From positions 30,390 through 94,389 of the forward strand of contig JBBQNR010000003.1 in assembly GCA_038330145.1 (NCBI GenBank): a stretch of 64,000 bases of DNA, written 5' to 3'. Under the pieces are notes generated by a model. That model made no database searches, was not told the origin of the DNA, and was given only the letters and a program-made list of their open reading frames with translations. Made by a program: the position numbers and the translations under genes. The stretch is from JBBQNR01 sp038330145 (lineage in GTDB: Bacteria; Actinomycetota; Thermoleophilia; Solirubrobacterales; JBBDJG01). Positions 33,031 to 41,070 of this stretch are shown piece by piece (position 1 is the first letter of the stretch; the number at the start of each line of letters is the position of its first letter).

Positions 33031-34026
33031 TTACGTATAACGGTCGACGACGCGGTCGGCGACCAGTTCCAGCAGCTCGGCCGACTCGGGCTCGAGCACT
33101 TCCTCCAGAGCCGTCTTTGCATCGGCCACCAGCTCGGTCGCCACGCGGCGCGACTCGTCGATAGCTCCCGTCGCCACGATGCGGTCGCAGATGCGTTCCG
33201 CCTGTTCACGTGAGGCGAGCGATCGAAGATCGATGCCGGCCAGCCCAGATTCGATTCCCGCGGCGATGATGAGGGGCAGCGTCGTGGTTCCCTCGAGCAG
33301 GTCGGTGCCGCGCTCCTTGCCCGTGCGCTCCGCGGGCCCGATGACGTCGAGCACGTCGTCCAGCACCTGAAAGGCGAGCCCGATGTCGTGGCCGAAGCGA
33401 CCGAGTGCATCGGTGTGCTCGGTCCCTGCGCCGGCCGCCAGCGCCCCGAGCCGGCATGCTGCCGTGAACAGGCTCGCCGTCTTGAGGCCACAGCGGTACA
33501 GGTAGCGATCGACGTCGATGCCGGAGGCAAACGTGTCCTTCCTCTGCACCAGCTCGCCACGCGCCAGCGCCAGGCAAGCATCCGACAGCACCCTCACCTG
33601 CTGGTCGTCACCGTTCCTTGCCAGCAACGCCAGCGCGCGTGAGAAGAGGAAATCGCCGCCCGCGGTGGCAGCGGGCCTGCCCGAGACCGCGACCACGGTG
33701 GGGCGGCCACGCCGCACCTTCGCACCGTCGACGACGTCGTCGTGAACGAGGGTCGCCATGTGGACCAGCTCGACCGCCGCTCCCGCGTTGACCAGCGCGG
33801 AGCCCGCTCCCGCTTCGCCGCTTGCCCGCCCGCATATGAAGACGAGCAACGGGCGCAGCCGCTTGCCGCCCGCGGCAAGGGTGTCCGCCGCCGCGGCGCC
33901 CAGCTGCGGACCGTGGGAGCCCGTCAGCTCGGACAGCCGCTGCTCGACCTCGTCCATCGAAGTCCGCACGCCCGTGCCCCCAGCCTCCAGCACGTCGTCG
34001 AATGGAGTGGTGCCTGCGGCGCGCAA
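33031..34026 (-). CDS. Polyprenyl diphosphate synthase (menaquinone side chain)
   Basis: 331-residue trans-prenyltransferase with both Asp-rich motifs: first LVHDDVVDGA (DDxxD) and second QVLDDVLDV (DDxxD), plus GGKRLRPLLVF near the N-terminus and the GDFLFSRALALLA segment between. It lengthens an allylic diphosphate with IPP. Position seven bases after menG and downstream of the b6c complex indicates the product is the menaquinone tail (hepta- to nonaprenyl); chain length cannot be read with confidence. Confidence 0.92.
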   Translation of the reverse strand: MRAAGTTPFDDVLEAGGTGVRTSMDEVEQRLSELTGSHGPQLGAAAADTLAAGGKRLRPLLVFICGRASGEAGAGSALVNAGAAVELVHMATLVHDDVVDGAKVRRGRPTVVAVSGRPAATAGGDFLFSRALALLARNGDDQQVRVLSDACLALARGELVQRKDTFASGIDVDRYLYRCGLKTASLFTAACRLGALAAGAGTEHTDALGRFGHDIGLAFQVLDDVLDVIGPAERTGKERGTDLLEGTTTLPLIIAAGIESGLAGIDLRSLASREQAERICDRIVATGAIDESRRVATELVADAKTALEEVLEPESAELLELVADRVVDRYT

Positions 34027-34032
34027 CTAACC

Positions 34033-34776
34033 TCAGGGGGTTTGATCGTGCTCGACAACCGTGCCCGAGTGGACGGCGACAATCCCTCCGGCCAACAGCA
34101 GAAAACGGACCTGGCGCAAGCCGACGTCGTTCATGAGCTCGGCGAGCTTCGGCGCCGGTGGGAAGCGGCGCACCGACTGCGGCAGGTAGGTGTAGGCGTC
34201 ACGGTCGCCGGCGACCGTCCCCAGCATCGGCACTATGCGGTCGAACCAGACTCGGTAGAACCAGCTCAACGGCGGACGCTGAGGAGTCGTGATCTCGAGT
34301 ATGACCACGCGCCCGCCAACGCGCACGACACGCGCCATCTCGGCGATCCCGCTGCGCAGGTTGACGAGGTTGCGGACACCGAAACCGACCGTGGCGGCAT
34401 CGAAGGCACCATCCTTGAACGGCAGCTCGAGCGCGTTGCCGTGCTGATAGAGGACGTCGAGGCCGGTGCGTTCGGATTTCTCCCTCGCCAGCTCCAGCAT
34501 CGGCTCAGAGAAGTCCAGGCCCACGACCGACCCCTGCGCACCGACACGGCGCTTCAGCTCCAGCGCCAGGTCGCCCGTGCCGCAGCAGACGTCGAGAGCG
34601 CTCTGACCTGGGCTCAGGCCGGTGAAACCGATGGCTCGCGAGCGCCAGCGGTGATGCAACCCCGCCGACATCACGGAGTTCATGAGGTCGTAACGTCCTG
34701 CGATGCGGTCGAACATCGACCGCACCTGCGACTCCCTGGCGCGAGCCGACCCGTTCTCGGCTGTCAGCGTTGACAA
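34033..34776 (-). CDS. menG: Demethylmenaquinone methyltransferase
   Basis: 247 residues of the UbiE/MenG class I methyltransferases. VRSMFDRIAGRYDLMNSVMS is the family's N-terminal signature; SAM motif I is ALDVCCGTGDLALEL; DAATVGFGVRNLVNLRSG and the LEITTPQRPPLSWFYRVWF segment follow. Methylates demethylmenaquinone in the last step. TTG start. It lies 13 bases after qcrC and seven before the prenyl synthase gene, linking quinone synthesis to the quinol-oxidising complex. Confidence 0.93.
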   Translation of the reverse strand: MSTLTAENGSARARESQVRSMFDRIAGRYDLMNSVMSAGLHHRWRSRAIGFTGLSPGQSALDVCCGTGDLALELKRRVGAQGSVVGLDFSEPMLELAREKSERTGLDVLYQHGNALELPFKDGAFDAATVGFGVRNLVNLRSGIAEMARVVRVGGRVVILEITTPQRPPLSWFYRVWFDRIVPMLGTVAGDRDAYTYLPQSVRRFPPAPKLAELMNDVGLRQVRFLLLAGGIVAVHSGTVVEHDQTP

Positions 34777-34789
34777 CGCCGTGGCTGTG

Positions 34790-35494
34790 CTAGCGCAGCG
34801 CCGACAAGTAGTCGACGAGAGCGTTGAATTTCTTCGGCGGCAGGTCGCGGTAGGACGGCATCGGCGCCGTCGGGCTGCGCAGAGTGCGCGCGATCGCGTC
34901 GCGCGGCAAGTTTGCGCCGATCTTCGTCAGGTTCGGGCCCGGCCCACCGTTTCCGGCCTCGCCGAACTTGTGACAGGCGCCGCAGCCGGATTGGTTGGCC
35001 ACGGTCTGGCCGGCCTGGACATTCGCCGCCACCGGCAGATTGATCTTGTCCGGCGCCTCGGCGGTGGCTCCGAGGTAGGTCAGGTAGGCCATGGCCGCGA
35101 TCGTGGCGATGGCGGCGGTGGTGGCGATCGGCCGTCGCTCCGGCCGGCGCTCGGGGTTGCGATCGTAGAACGGCAGCAGCAGGAGCAGGACGAGCGCGAT
35201 CGTCGGCACCCCCACCGTCGCCAGCGGCACCAGCTCCGGCGGCTTGATCACCCGCAGCACCTCGAACAGGAAGAAGAAGTACCACTCTGGCCTCGGCGTG
35301 TAGGTGGTCGTGGTCGGGTCCGCACGGTTCTCCAGCTCGCCTGCCCCGAGGATGACCGCCATCGCGATGATCACCACGATCGTGATCAATCCCATGGCCG
35401 AGTCCTTCATCACCGCATACGGGAAGAAGGGCTTGCCCTGGCTCTTCAGGATCTGGTACTCGCGCAGGTACTCCTCTTTTTGCTGCCGGTTCAT
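34790..35494 (-). CDS. qcrC: Menaquinol:cytochrome c reductase subunit IV-cytochrome c fusion (QcrC-like)
   Basis: 234 residues. N-terminal about 130 residues are the C-terminal part of cytochrome b (subunit IV): three helices and the Qo signature PRPEWYFFFLFEVLR (PEWY). After a linker the last about 90 residues are a class I cytochrome c with CGACH heme-binding site (about 167) and the Met ligand region SPTAPMPSYRDLP. This fusion is the Bacillus QcrC arrangement of b6c complexes. Third gene of qcrA-qcrB-qcrC. Confidence 0.92.
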   Translation of the reverse strand: MNRQQKEEYLREYQILKSQGKPFFPYAVMKDSAMGLITIVVIIAMAVILGAGELENRADPTTTTYTPRPEWYFFFLFEVLRVIKPPELVPLATVGVPTIALVLLLLLPFYDRNPERRPERRPIATTAAIATIAAMAYLTYLGATAEAPDKINLPVAANVQAGQTVANQSGCGACHKFGEAGNGGPGPNLTKIGANLPRDAIARTLRSPTAPMPSYRDLPPKKFNALVDYLSALR

Positions 35495-35510
35495 GTGGCC
35501 ACTGCCGCGC

Positions 35511-36332
35511 TCACACGCGCTCCTTCTCGATCGGCTCGTCCAGGCTCGCCTTCAGCCAGGGCGGCGCCGTCGTTCCTAGCTTCGTCACGAGATAGAGGTG
35601 GGCGCCGATCAGAGCCGCGAGCAGGACCGGGATCAGCAGCATGTGGATGGCGTAGAAACGCGACAGCGTGGTGGCCCCGAACTCAGGCCCGGCGCGCAGG
35701 AAATCAGCCAGGTAGGGACCCACGACCGGGCCGGTGCCATTGATGTTGACTCCGACCACCGTGGCCCAGAACGACCTCTGGTCGAACGGCAGCAGGTAGC
35801 CGGTGAAGCCCATCGCGAGCGTCAGCACGAGCAGCACCACTCCGATCACCCAGTTGAGCTCGCGCGGATACTTGTAGGCACCGAAGAAGAACGTGCGTCC
35901 CATGTGCAGGAAGACGAGCACGATCATCACGGTCGCTCCCCAGCGATGCATGCCACGCACCAGCTCGCCGAGGAAGACGTCGTTCGTTATGTGCTGGACG
36001 CTGGTGTACGCGCGCGCCGGGTCGGGCTCGTAGTACATCGCCAGGAACACGCCGGTGACAGCCTGGGACAGGAAGGCGAACATGGTCGCCGACCCAAGGG
36101 TGTAGAACCAGTTCGTTCCCTTCGGCACCTTGCGGAACAGGAATCCGCGCAGGAAGCCGCTCGCCCCGGTGCGCTCGTCGACCCAGCCGACCATGCCGGT
36201 GGAGACCTCGGCGGCCTGATCCTTGAGGGTGACCTCGCCGTTGTCCCCGCTGCCGTTCTTGCCGTCATGCTCCTTCGGCGGCCACTCGGGCTTAGCGCGG
36301 CCGGGGATCGGGAGCTTCGGACGAGTTGCCAT
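35511..36332 (-). CDS. qcrB: Cytochrome b (b6-type) subunit of menaquinol:cytochrome c reductase
   Basis: 273 residues, matching split cytochrome b6 rather than full-length cytochrome b. Four transmembrane helices with paired heme-ligand His residues (MHRWGATVMIVLVFLHMGR and the later FYAIHMLLIPVLLAALIGAH) and the Qo-side loop GTGPVVGPYLADFLRAG. An additional N-terminal about 60 residues are charged and Gly-rich. Four bases separate it from qcrA and 16 from qcrC. Confidence 0.93.
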   Translation of the reverse strand: MATRPKLPIPGRAKPEWPPKEHDGKNGSGDNGEVTLKDQAAEVSTGMVGWVDERTGASGFLRGFLFRKVPKGTNWFYTLGSATMFAFLSQAVTGVFLAMYYEPDPARAYTSVQHITNDVFLGELVRGMHRWGATVMIVLVFLHMGRTFFFGAYKYPRELNWVIGVVLLVLTLAMGFTGYLLPFDQRSFWATVVGVNINGTGPVVGPYLADFLRAGPEFGATTLSRFYAIHMLLIPVLLAALIGAHLYLVTKLGTTAPPWLKASLDEPIEKERV

Positions 36333-36335
36333 GGA

Positions 36336-37037
36336 TCAGGAAGGTGAGGGGACGGATGGGCGCTTGGGCCAGAGGTACTGCCAGAGGCCGTCCAGCTTCT
36401 CACCGGGGTCGCGCGGCGAAAAGCGCTTCAGCTCCGAGTTGACGCTGTAGCGCGGGCCGATCTGGACCTGCCCTCCCTTGACGCGTGTGACGAAGCGGTC
36501 GAGCGGGCGCACCGGTGGCCCACCTGCCACCTTGCCCTCAAAGTCGTAGACACCGCCGTGACAGGGGCAGACGAAGCGCTCGGCCGCGACGACCCACCGG
36601 ACCGGACAGCCGAGGTGCGCGCAACGCGTCGAGATCGCGATGTACTCGCCGCTGCGCTCCCCCTTGAAGATCGGGTTGCCCTCTCTTATGTAGATGGTGG
36701 TCTTGCCGGCCTCCCCGACGCCCGCGGCGATCGTGATCGTGCGGGGTACGTAGTTGTCGTTGACGAAGTCGCTCGGCGGACCGACGTCCTGGTAGTCCTG
36801 CTCGTGCTCCTCGAACAGCGGACCGACGGCGAAGCCGATCGCTGGCAGAGCGATCGCGGCTGTCATGACGCCGCCCAGCGCAAGCGCGCCGCCGGAGAAG
36901 ACCATGCGGCGAGTCATCGTCTCACCCTCGTAGTAACCGGGCGGCTTCAGCGTCGGAACACCACCGCCGGCGCCGTCGCCGTAGGAATTGCCTGAAGCGG
37001 TCTGCCGCTGAGCTTGGTCTCTGGTCTCATTCGCCAT
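36336..37037 (-). CDS. qcrA: Rieske iron-sulfur subunit
   Basis: 233 residues from ATG 37037 (the frame is open further but the extension is not family-like). Membrane anchor MVFSGGALALGGVMTAAIALPAIGF is split by Gly; the preceding TRRMVF resembles a twin-arginine signal, consistent with Tat export of a folded Fe-S protein. Cluster motifs CAHLGCPV and CPCHGGVY supply two Cys and two His ligands. Passes electrons from menaquinol to the cytochrome c domain. Probably exported by the TatAC encoded 5 kb away. Confidence 0.93.
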   Translation of the reverse strand: MANETRDQAQRQTASGNSYGDGAGGGVPTLKPPGYYEGETMTRRMVFSGGALALGGVMTAAIALPAIGFAVGPLFEEHEQDYQDVGPPSDFVNDNYVPRTITIAAGVGEAGKTTIYIREGNPIFKGERSGEYIAISTRCAHLGCPVRWVVAAERFVCPCHGGVYDFEGKVAGGPPVRPLDRFVTRVKGGQVQIGPRYSVNSELKRFSPRDPGEKLDGLWQYLWPKRPSVPSPS

Positions 37038-37075
37038 AGCAGTGCGGAAAGTTGCCGCTGTCACGTTGTTGCCGG

Positions 37076-37687
37076 TCACACATTGACCCAGCGACCAAAA
37101 GCTATCAAGGCCTGGTGCAGGCGTAGCTCCTGACCGATCTGCGAGGCCCGTGCTTGTGCGATTGCGCGCAGGTCCTGTGGCGCGAATGGCTCGTACCGGC
37201 GCGTACGCTGCTTGGCCTGCTGCTGCTCGGGCCAGGGCCCAGCGGCGACGGCGAGCGCCGCCAGGGCCCACAGCCCGCCGGTCAGGACGGTCGTGCCGGC
37301 ATCGTCGCCGCCCTGTCCCCCATGGCCCGCTGCGTGCACCTGCGCACAGAGCGTAATCAGGTCTGCCAGCTCCTCGACGGCCTCGAGGTCGCCAAGCGCG
37401 GCCAGCCGCGAGAGACCGAGCGCATAGAAGTAGTCGCCCGAAAGCAGCAGCAGGTCGTCGTCGCGGCTGGAGACGATGCGCGACCCTCCGTAATGCAGCA
37501 GGTAGCCCTCGAAGATGCTTTCGACCAGCAGCGCGTATTCACGGCCGGCATCCCCCACACGCTCGCCGGCTGCGACCAGCGGGCCGAACACGTCGCCGTC
37601 GGGAGGCGTAGCGTCCACGAGAGCGACGGCGAGCAGACCGTCCTCCGCCGCGACCAACCCGTGCAGCCCGCGCAGGGCAGGCGTCAT
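37076..37687 (-). CDS. Unknown protein in the heme/menaquinone cluster, weakly prenyl-synthase-subunit-like
   Basis: 203 residues, helical. The central DDDLLLLSGDYFYALGLSR followed by ELADLITLCAQV recalls the noncatalytic subunit of heterodimeric heptaprenyl diphosphate synthases (LxGDYxxA in helix), but DDxxD motifs are absent. Its ATG overlaps the hemL stop (ATGA), so it is translationally coupled to hemL, and qcrA starts 38 bases later. A partner of the prenyl synthase at 33031 is a reasonable inference from motif and cluster; an accessory factor for heme or b6c assembly is the alternative. Confidence 0.65.
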   Translation of the reverse strand: MTPALRGLHGLVAAEDGLLAVALVDATPPDGDVFGPLVAAGERVGDAGREYALLVESIFEGYLLHYGGSRIVSSRDDDLLLLSGDYFYALGLSRLAALGDLEAVEELADLITLCAQVHAAGHGGQGGDDAGTTVLTGGLWALAALAVAAGPWPEQQQAKQRTRRYEPFAPQDLRAIAQARASQIGQELRLHQALIAFGRWVNV

Positions 37688-38985
37688 GCGTCAAGCGCCG
37701 AGAAGGCCTCGGTCGCGGCCGCGAGGGTGCGGTCGAGCTCGGCGTCGCCGTGCGCCAGGGACGGAAACCAGGCCTCGAACGGGGACGGCGGCAGGTAGAT
37801 GCCGCGCTCGAGCATGGCCGCGTGGAAGCGAGCGAAGGCGCCGGCGTTGGCGGCGCGGGCCTGTTCCCAGCGCTCCACCGGTTGATCGGAGAAGAAGACC
37901 GTCAGCAGGCCGCAAAGAGACGCCACCTGTACCTGTACGCCAGCGGCGCGGGCCGCCTCGCGCAGGCCCGCTGCCAGCCGCTCGGTGTAGCCGGCCAGCC
38001 GCTCGTACGCCTGCGGCGTGAGCTGCCCCAGCGTCGCGAGCCCGGCAGCGGTTGCGAGCGGATTGCCCGACAGCGTGCCCGCCTGATAGGTGGCTCCCGA
38101 TGGCGCCAGCTGCTGGAGCAGCTTCCGCCCGCCGGCCACCGCGGCCAGGGGAAGGCCGCCGCCGAGCACCTTGCCGAGCACGGCCAGGTCCGGCTGGATG
38201 CCGAGCAGCTCCTGCGCGCCGCCCGGCGCGACGCGAAAGCCGGTGATCACCTCGTCGAGCACCAGCAACGCCCCGTGCCGCGCGCAGCGCTCGCGCAGCA
38301 GGGCGAGGAAGCCTTCGCTCGCGGGCACCACTCCCATGTTGGCCGGCACGCCCTCGGCGATCACGGCCGCCAGCTCGTCACCTACCGCATCCATCAGCTG
38401 CTCGAACTGGGCGGCGTCGTTCCAGGACGCGACGACCGTGTCCGCCGCCTGCGCCGGCGACACTCCCGGCGAGGCGGGGATGCCCTGCGTCGCGAGTCCG
38501 GACCCCGCATCTGCAAGCAGGCCGTCGACGTGGCCGTGGTAGGCGCCGGCGAACTTGAGCACCTTGGTCCGCCCGGTCGCGGCCCTTGAGAGCCTGACGG
38601 CCGTCATCGTCGCCTCGGTGCCCGAGGAGGTCAGCCGCACCATCTGCGCGCACGGAACCCTGTTGACCACCTCCTGCGCAAGCTCTACCTCAGCGGGCGT
38701 CGGCGCGCCGAAGCTGGTGCCGCGCTCCGCCGCCGACACGACCGCCGCGACGACCTCCGGATGCGCGTGGCCGAGTATCAGCGGGCCCCAGGAGCAGACG
38801 TAGTCGACGTAGCGGTTGCCGTCCACGTCGACGATCTCCGGACCCTCACCGCGCTCGATGAAGAGAGGCTCGCGCCCAACCGCCTTCATCGCCCGCACCG
38901 GGCTGTTGACGCCGCCGGGGATCAGGTTGCGGGCGCGCTCGTACAGCTCGCGCGACCGCGCGTCTACGAGCGCTTCTGCTCCCAC
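37684..38985 (-). CDS. hemL: Glutamate-1-semialdehyde 2,1-aminomutase
   Basis: 433 residues, fold-type I PLP enzyme. Typical N-terminus LIPGGVNSPVRAMKAVG, GNRYVDYVCSWGPLILGHAHP, LTSSGTEATMTAVRLSR, DEVITGFRVAPGGAQELLG split around PLP-lysine LAVLGKVLGGGLP (Lys in GKVLGGG), and TYQAGTLSGNPLA. Forms 5-aminolevulinate from glutamate semialdehyde, so this organism uses the C5 route. Overlaps the AhbAB-like gene by 22 bases and the unknown gene by four. Confidence 0.95.
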   Translation of the reverse strand: MGAEALVDARSRELYERARNLIPGGVNSPVRAMKAVGREPLFIERGEGPEIVDVDGNRYVDYVCSWGPLILGHAHPEVVAAVVSAAERGTSFGAPTPAEVELAQEVVNRVPCAQMVRLTSSGTEATMTAVRLSRAATGRTKVLKFAGAYHGHVDGLLADAGSGLATQGIPASPGVSPAQAADTVVASWNDAAQFEQLMDAVGDELAAVIAEGVPANMGVVPASEGFLALLRERCARHGALLVLDEVITGFRVAPGGAQELLGIQPDLAVLGKVLGGGLPLAAVAGGRKLLQQLAPSGATYQAGTLSGNPLATAAGLATLGQLTPQAYERLAGYTERLAAGLREAARAAGVQVQVASLCGLLTVFFSDQPVERWEQARAANAGAFARFHAAMLERGIYLPPSPFEAWFPSLAHGDAELDRTLAAATEAFSALDA

Positions 38986-40064
38986 TCGGCGTAGTCGGGC
39001 GTGAAGTAGAGCAGGCGGATCTTCTTGAACTCCGTGGAGGAGTAGAGGGTCGCCCTGTCGTCACCGCCCAGGCCGCCGACCTTGGCGACGCCGTCGAGGA
39101 CCGCGTCGCACTCCTCCTTCGATCGCCCGTGCGCCATCGTGAAGACGCTGTATTGCCAGTCGTCGTACGTCGGTCGCTGGTAGCAGTGGGAGACGCCGCG
39201 TACAGCCGCCATGCGGGGGCCAAGCGACATGATCTGATCCGGCGGCACCTTCCAGACGCCCATGCCGTTGGCCGAAAAACCGGCGCGGCGGTGGAAGAGA
39301 ATCGCGGCGACCCTTCGCAGCAGCTTGCGCTCGACCATCCCGCGGCAGTGCTCGAGCATCCGCTCGACGGGGACGCCCAGCCGCTCGGCCGCCGGCGCGT
39401 AGGCGTCGGAGCGCGCCTCCATCGGGCCCTGCATCGCTCGGATCAGCGCCACGTCGAAGTCGTCGATGGGGACCGGGTCACGCGGCATCGGGGCCACCGC
39501 CTGCGCGGGCGCCGCCAACGCCTCGGTCCCTCCTTCCATCTCCAGGTTCATGTTGATCTTGAAGAGCGTGATCGTCGGCAGCTGCCGCATCGAGGAGGCT
39601 CCGCTCAGGCGTGCCAGCAGGTCGAGCGTCCCGTCGAGGCCCAGTTCCGAGTCGGGTGGAACCGCGATCGTGAACCAGAGGTTGAACTCGTGGTCGCGCA
39701 GATAGTTGTGCGAGACACCCGGATGCTCGTTGATGACGCCCGCGCCGCGGTGAGGATTCTTGTCGTCCACCTTCGCCGCGACCAGCATCGAGCGGTAGCC
39801 GAGCGCCGGGGTGTCGAAGATCGGCGTTATCTCCCGGATGATGCGCTGGTCGAGCAGGTAACGGGTGCGGCTCAGCACCTCGTCCTCGCTCAGCTGGGCC
39901 TGTTCCGCGATGCTCGCGAACGGCCGCGGATCGAGTGGAAAGCTCGACTGGAGCAGGTTCATCAGGCGCTTGTCGGTCTCGTCCAGAGGCACGGCGGCGC
40001 CCTGGGTCCGCTCTCGAAGCTTGGGTGCGGCCTTGGATGCGGCCGTCGGTCTGCTCTGCCTCAC
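38964..40064 (-). CDS. Fused AhbA-AhbB-like protein (siroheme decarboxylase type, Lrp/AsnC fold)
   Basis: About 366 residues made of two tandem Lrp/AsnC-like units (about 25-175 and 195-350). Each has an N-terminal helix-turn-helix-like part (LDETDKRLMNLLQSSFPLD; DDFDVALIRAMQG) and an alpha/beta RAM-like part containing GVSHNYLRDHEFNLWFTI and GVSHCYQRPTYDDWQYSVF. The GVSHxYxR...NLWFT pattern is that of NirDLGH/AhbA-AhbB siroheme decarboxylases rather than regulators. It starts with a GTG overlapping the hemB stop and overlaps hemL, so it belongs to heme synthesis. Fusion of the two subunits is unusual. Siroheme decarboxylation is inferred; a regulator of heme genes is the alternative. Confidence 0.8.
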   Translation of the reverse strand: MRQSRPTAASKAAPKLRERTQGAAVPLDETDKRLMNLLQSSFPLDPRPFASIAEQAQLSEDEVLSRTRYLLDQRIIREITPIFDTPALGYRSMLVAAKVDDKNPHRGAGVINEHPGVSHNYLRDHEFNLWFTIAVPPDSELGLDGTLDLLARLSGASSMRQLPTITLFKINMNLEMEGGTEALAAPAQAVAPMPRDPVPIDDFDVALIRAMQGPMEARSDAYAPAAERLGVPVERMLEHCRGMVERKLLRRVAAILFHRRAGFSANGMGVWKVPPDQIMSLGPRMAAVRGVSHCYQRPTYDDWQYSVFTMAHGRSKEECDAVLDGVAKVGGLGGDDRATLYSSTEFKKIRLLYFTPDYAEWEQKRS

Positions 40065-41035
40065 GCCAGCCACTTTGCCACGTCCTTCGCGTGGTAGGTG
40101 ACGACGATGTCGGCGCCCGCGCGCCTGATCGACGTCAGGGACTCCAGCGCAACGGCCCGCTCGTCCAGCCAGCCGCGCTCCGCCGCCGCCTTGATCGCGG
40201 CGTATTCGCCAGAAACGTTGTAGGCGGCGACCGGCACCGCCACGGCCTCGCGCACGCGGGAGATCACGTCCAAGTACGGCAGCGCCGGCTTCACCATCAC
40301 GACGTCGGCGCCCTCCTCGACGTCCAGCGCAGCCTCCCTGACCGCCTCGCGCACGTTGGCCGGATCGAGCTGATAGCCGCGGCGATCCCCGAACGCCGGA
40401 GCGGAATCGGCCGCCTCGCGGAACGGGCCGTAGAAGGCCGAGGCGAACTTGGCGCTGTAGGCGATGATCGGGGTCTCCGAGTAGCCCTCGGCGTCGAGCT
40501 GCGAGCGCAACGTGCCGACGCGGCCGTCCATCATGTCGGAAGGAGCGATCGCGTCCGCGCCCGACTCCGCGTGCGAGAGCGCGGTCTTGGCGAGCATCTC
40601 GAGCGTGAGGTCGTTGTCGACCGCGCCATCCTCGCGGACGAAGCCACAGTGGCCGTGAGACGTGTATTCGCACAGGCAGACATCGGTGATCACGGTCAGC
40701 GAGGGCTCCGCCTGCTTGATGGCGCGCACCGCCAGCTGGACTATGCCCTCGGGGTCATAGGCGCCCGAGGCAGCGTCGTCCTTGTCGGCGGGGATGCCGA
40801 ACAGCAGCACGGCGGGGATGCCGAGCGCTGCGATCTCACGAGCCTCGTCGGCCAGGTGCGAGATGGTCAGCCGCTCGATGCCCGGCATCGATTCGATCGG
40901 CTCCCGCCGATTGCTGCCGTGCGTGACGAAGAGCGGATAGATCAGGTGCTCGACCGAAAGCTCGGTCTCGCGCACCAACCCACGCAGCGCGCTGCTGGTG
41001 CGCATGCGCCTCAGTCGAGTGGCAGGAAACGGCAT
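40061..41035 (-). CDS. hemB: Porphobilinogen synthase (delta-aminolevulinate dehydratase)
   Basis: 324 residues. Condenses two 5-aminolevulinates. Zn-site DVCLCEYTSHGHCG (three Cys) marks a zinc-dependent enzyme; Schiff-base lysines lie in IAYSAKFASAFYGP and VMVKPALPYLDV. Probable near-leaderless start: a TATATA hexamer sits about ten bases before the ATG. First gene of the hemB, AhbAB-like, hemL, unknown, qcrABC, menG, prenyl-synthase series, with coupling to the next gene by a GTGA overlap. Confidence 0.95.
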   Translation of the reverse strand: MPFPATRLRRMRTSSALRGLVRETELSVEHLIYPLFVTHGSNRREPIESMPGIERLTISHLADEAREIAALGIPAVLLFGIPADKDDAASGAYDPEGIVQLAVRAIKQAEPSLTVITDVCLCEYTSHGHCGFVREDGAVDNDLTLEMLAKTALSHAESGADAIAPSDMMDGRVGTLRSQLDAEGYSETPIIAYSAKFASAFYGPFREAADSAPAFGDRRGYQLDPANVREAVREAALDVEEGADVVMVKPALPYLDVISRVREAVAVPVAAYNVSGEYAAIKAAAERGWLDERAVALESLTSIRRAGADIVVTYHAKDVAKWLA

Positions 41036-41045
41036 GAACCAAGTC

Positions 41046-41051
41046 TATATA
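41046..41051 (-). promoter_or_regulatory. Candidate -10 box of the heme/menaquinone/b6c cluster
   Basis: TATATA on the minus strand, 10 bases upstream of the hemB ATG in an otherwise GC-rich 35-base gap. It marks the likely transcription start of the nine-gene run down to 33031; no good -35. Confidence 0.45.
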
Positions 41052-41070
41052 CGGTCCATCAGCGGCCCTG

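Noticed and set aside
33742..34773. 343-codon plus-strand open frame
   Set aside because: Antisense to menG and the prenyl synthase, both of which carry full family signatures.
36336..37271. 311-codon version of the Rieske gene
   Set aside because: Extra residues overlap the preceding gene and lack family similarity; ATG 37037 gives the expected length and anchor.
40065..40673. N-terminal 203-codon extension of the AhbAB-like gene
   Set aside because: It is entirely antisense-free but out-of-frame shadow of hemB, Arg/Gly-rich without motif; the GTG overlapping the hemB stop is the natural start.
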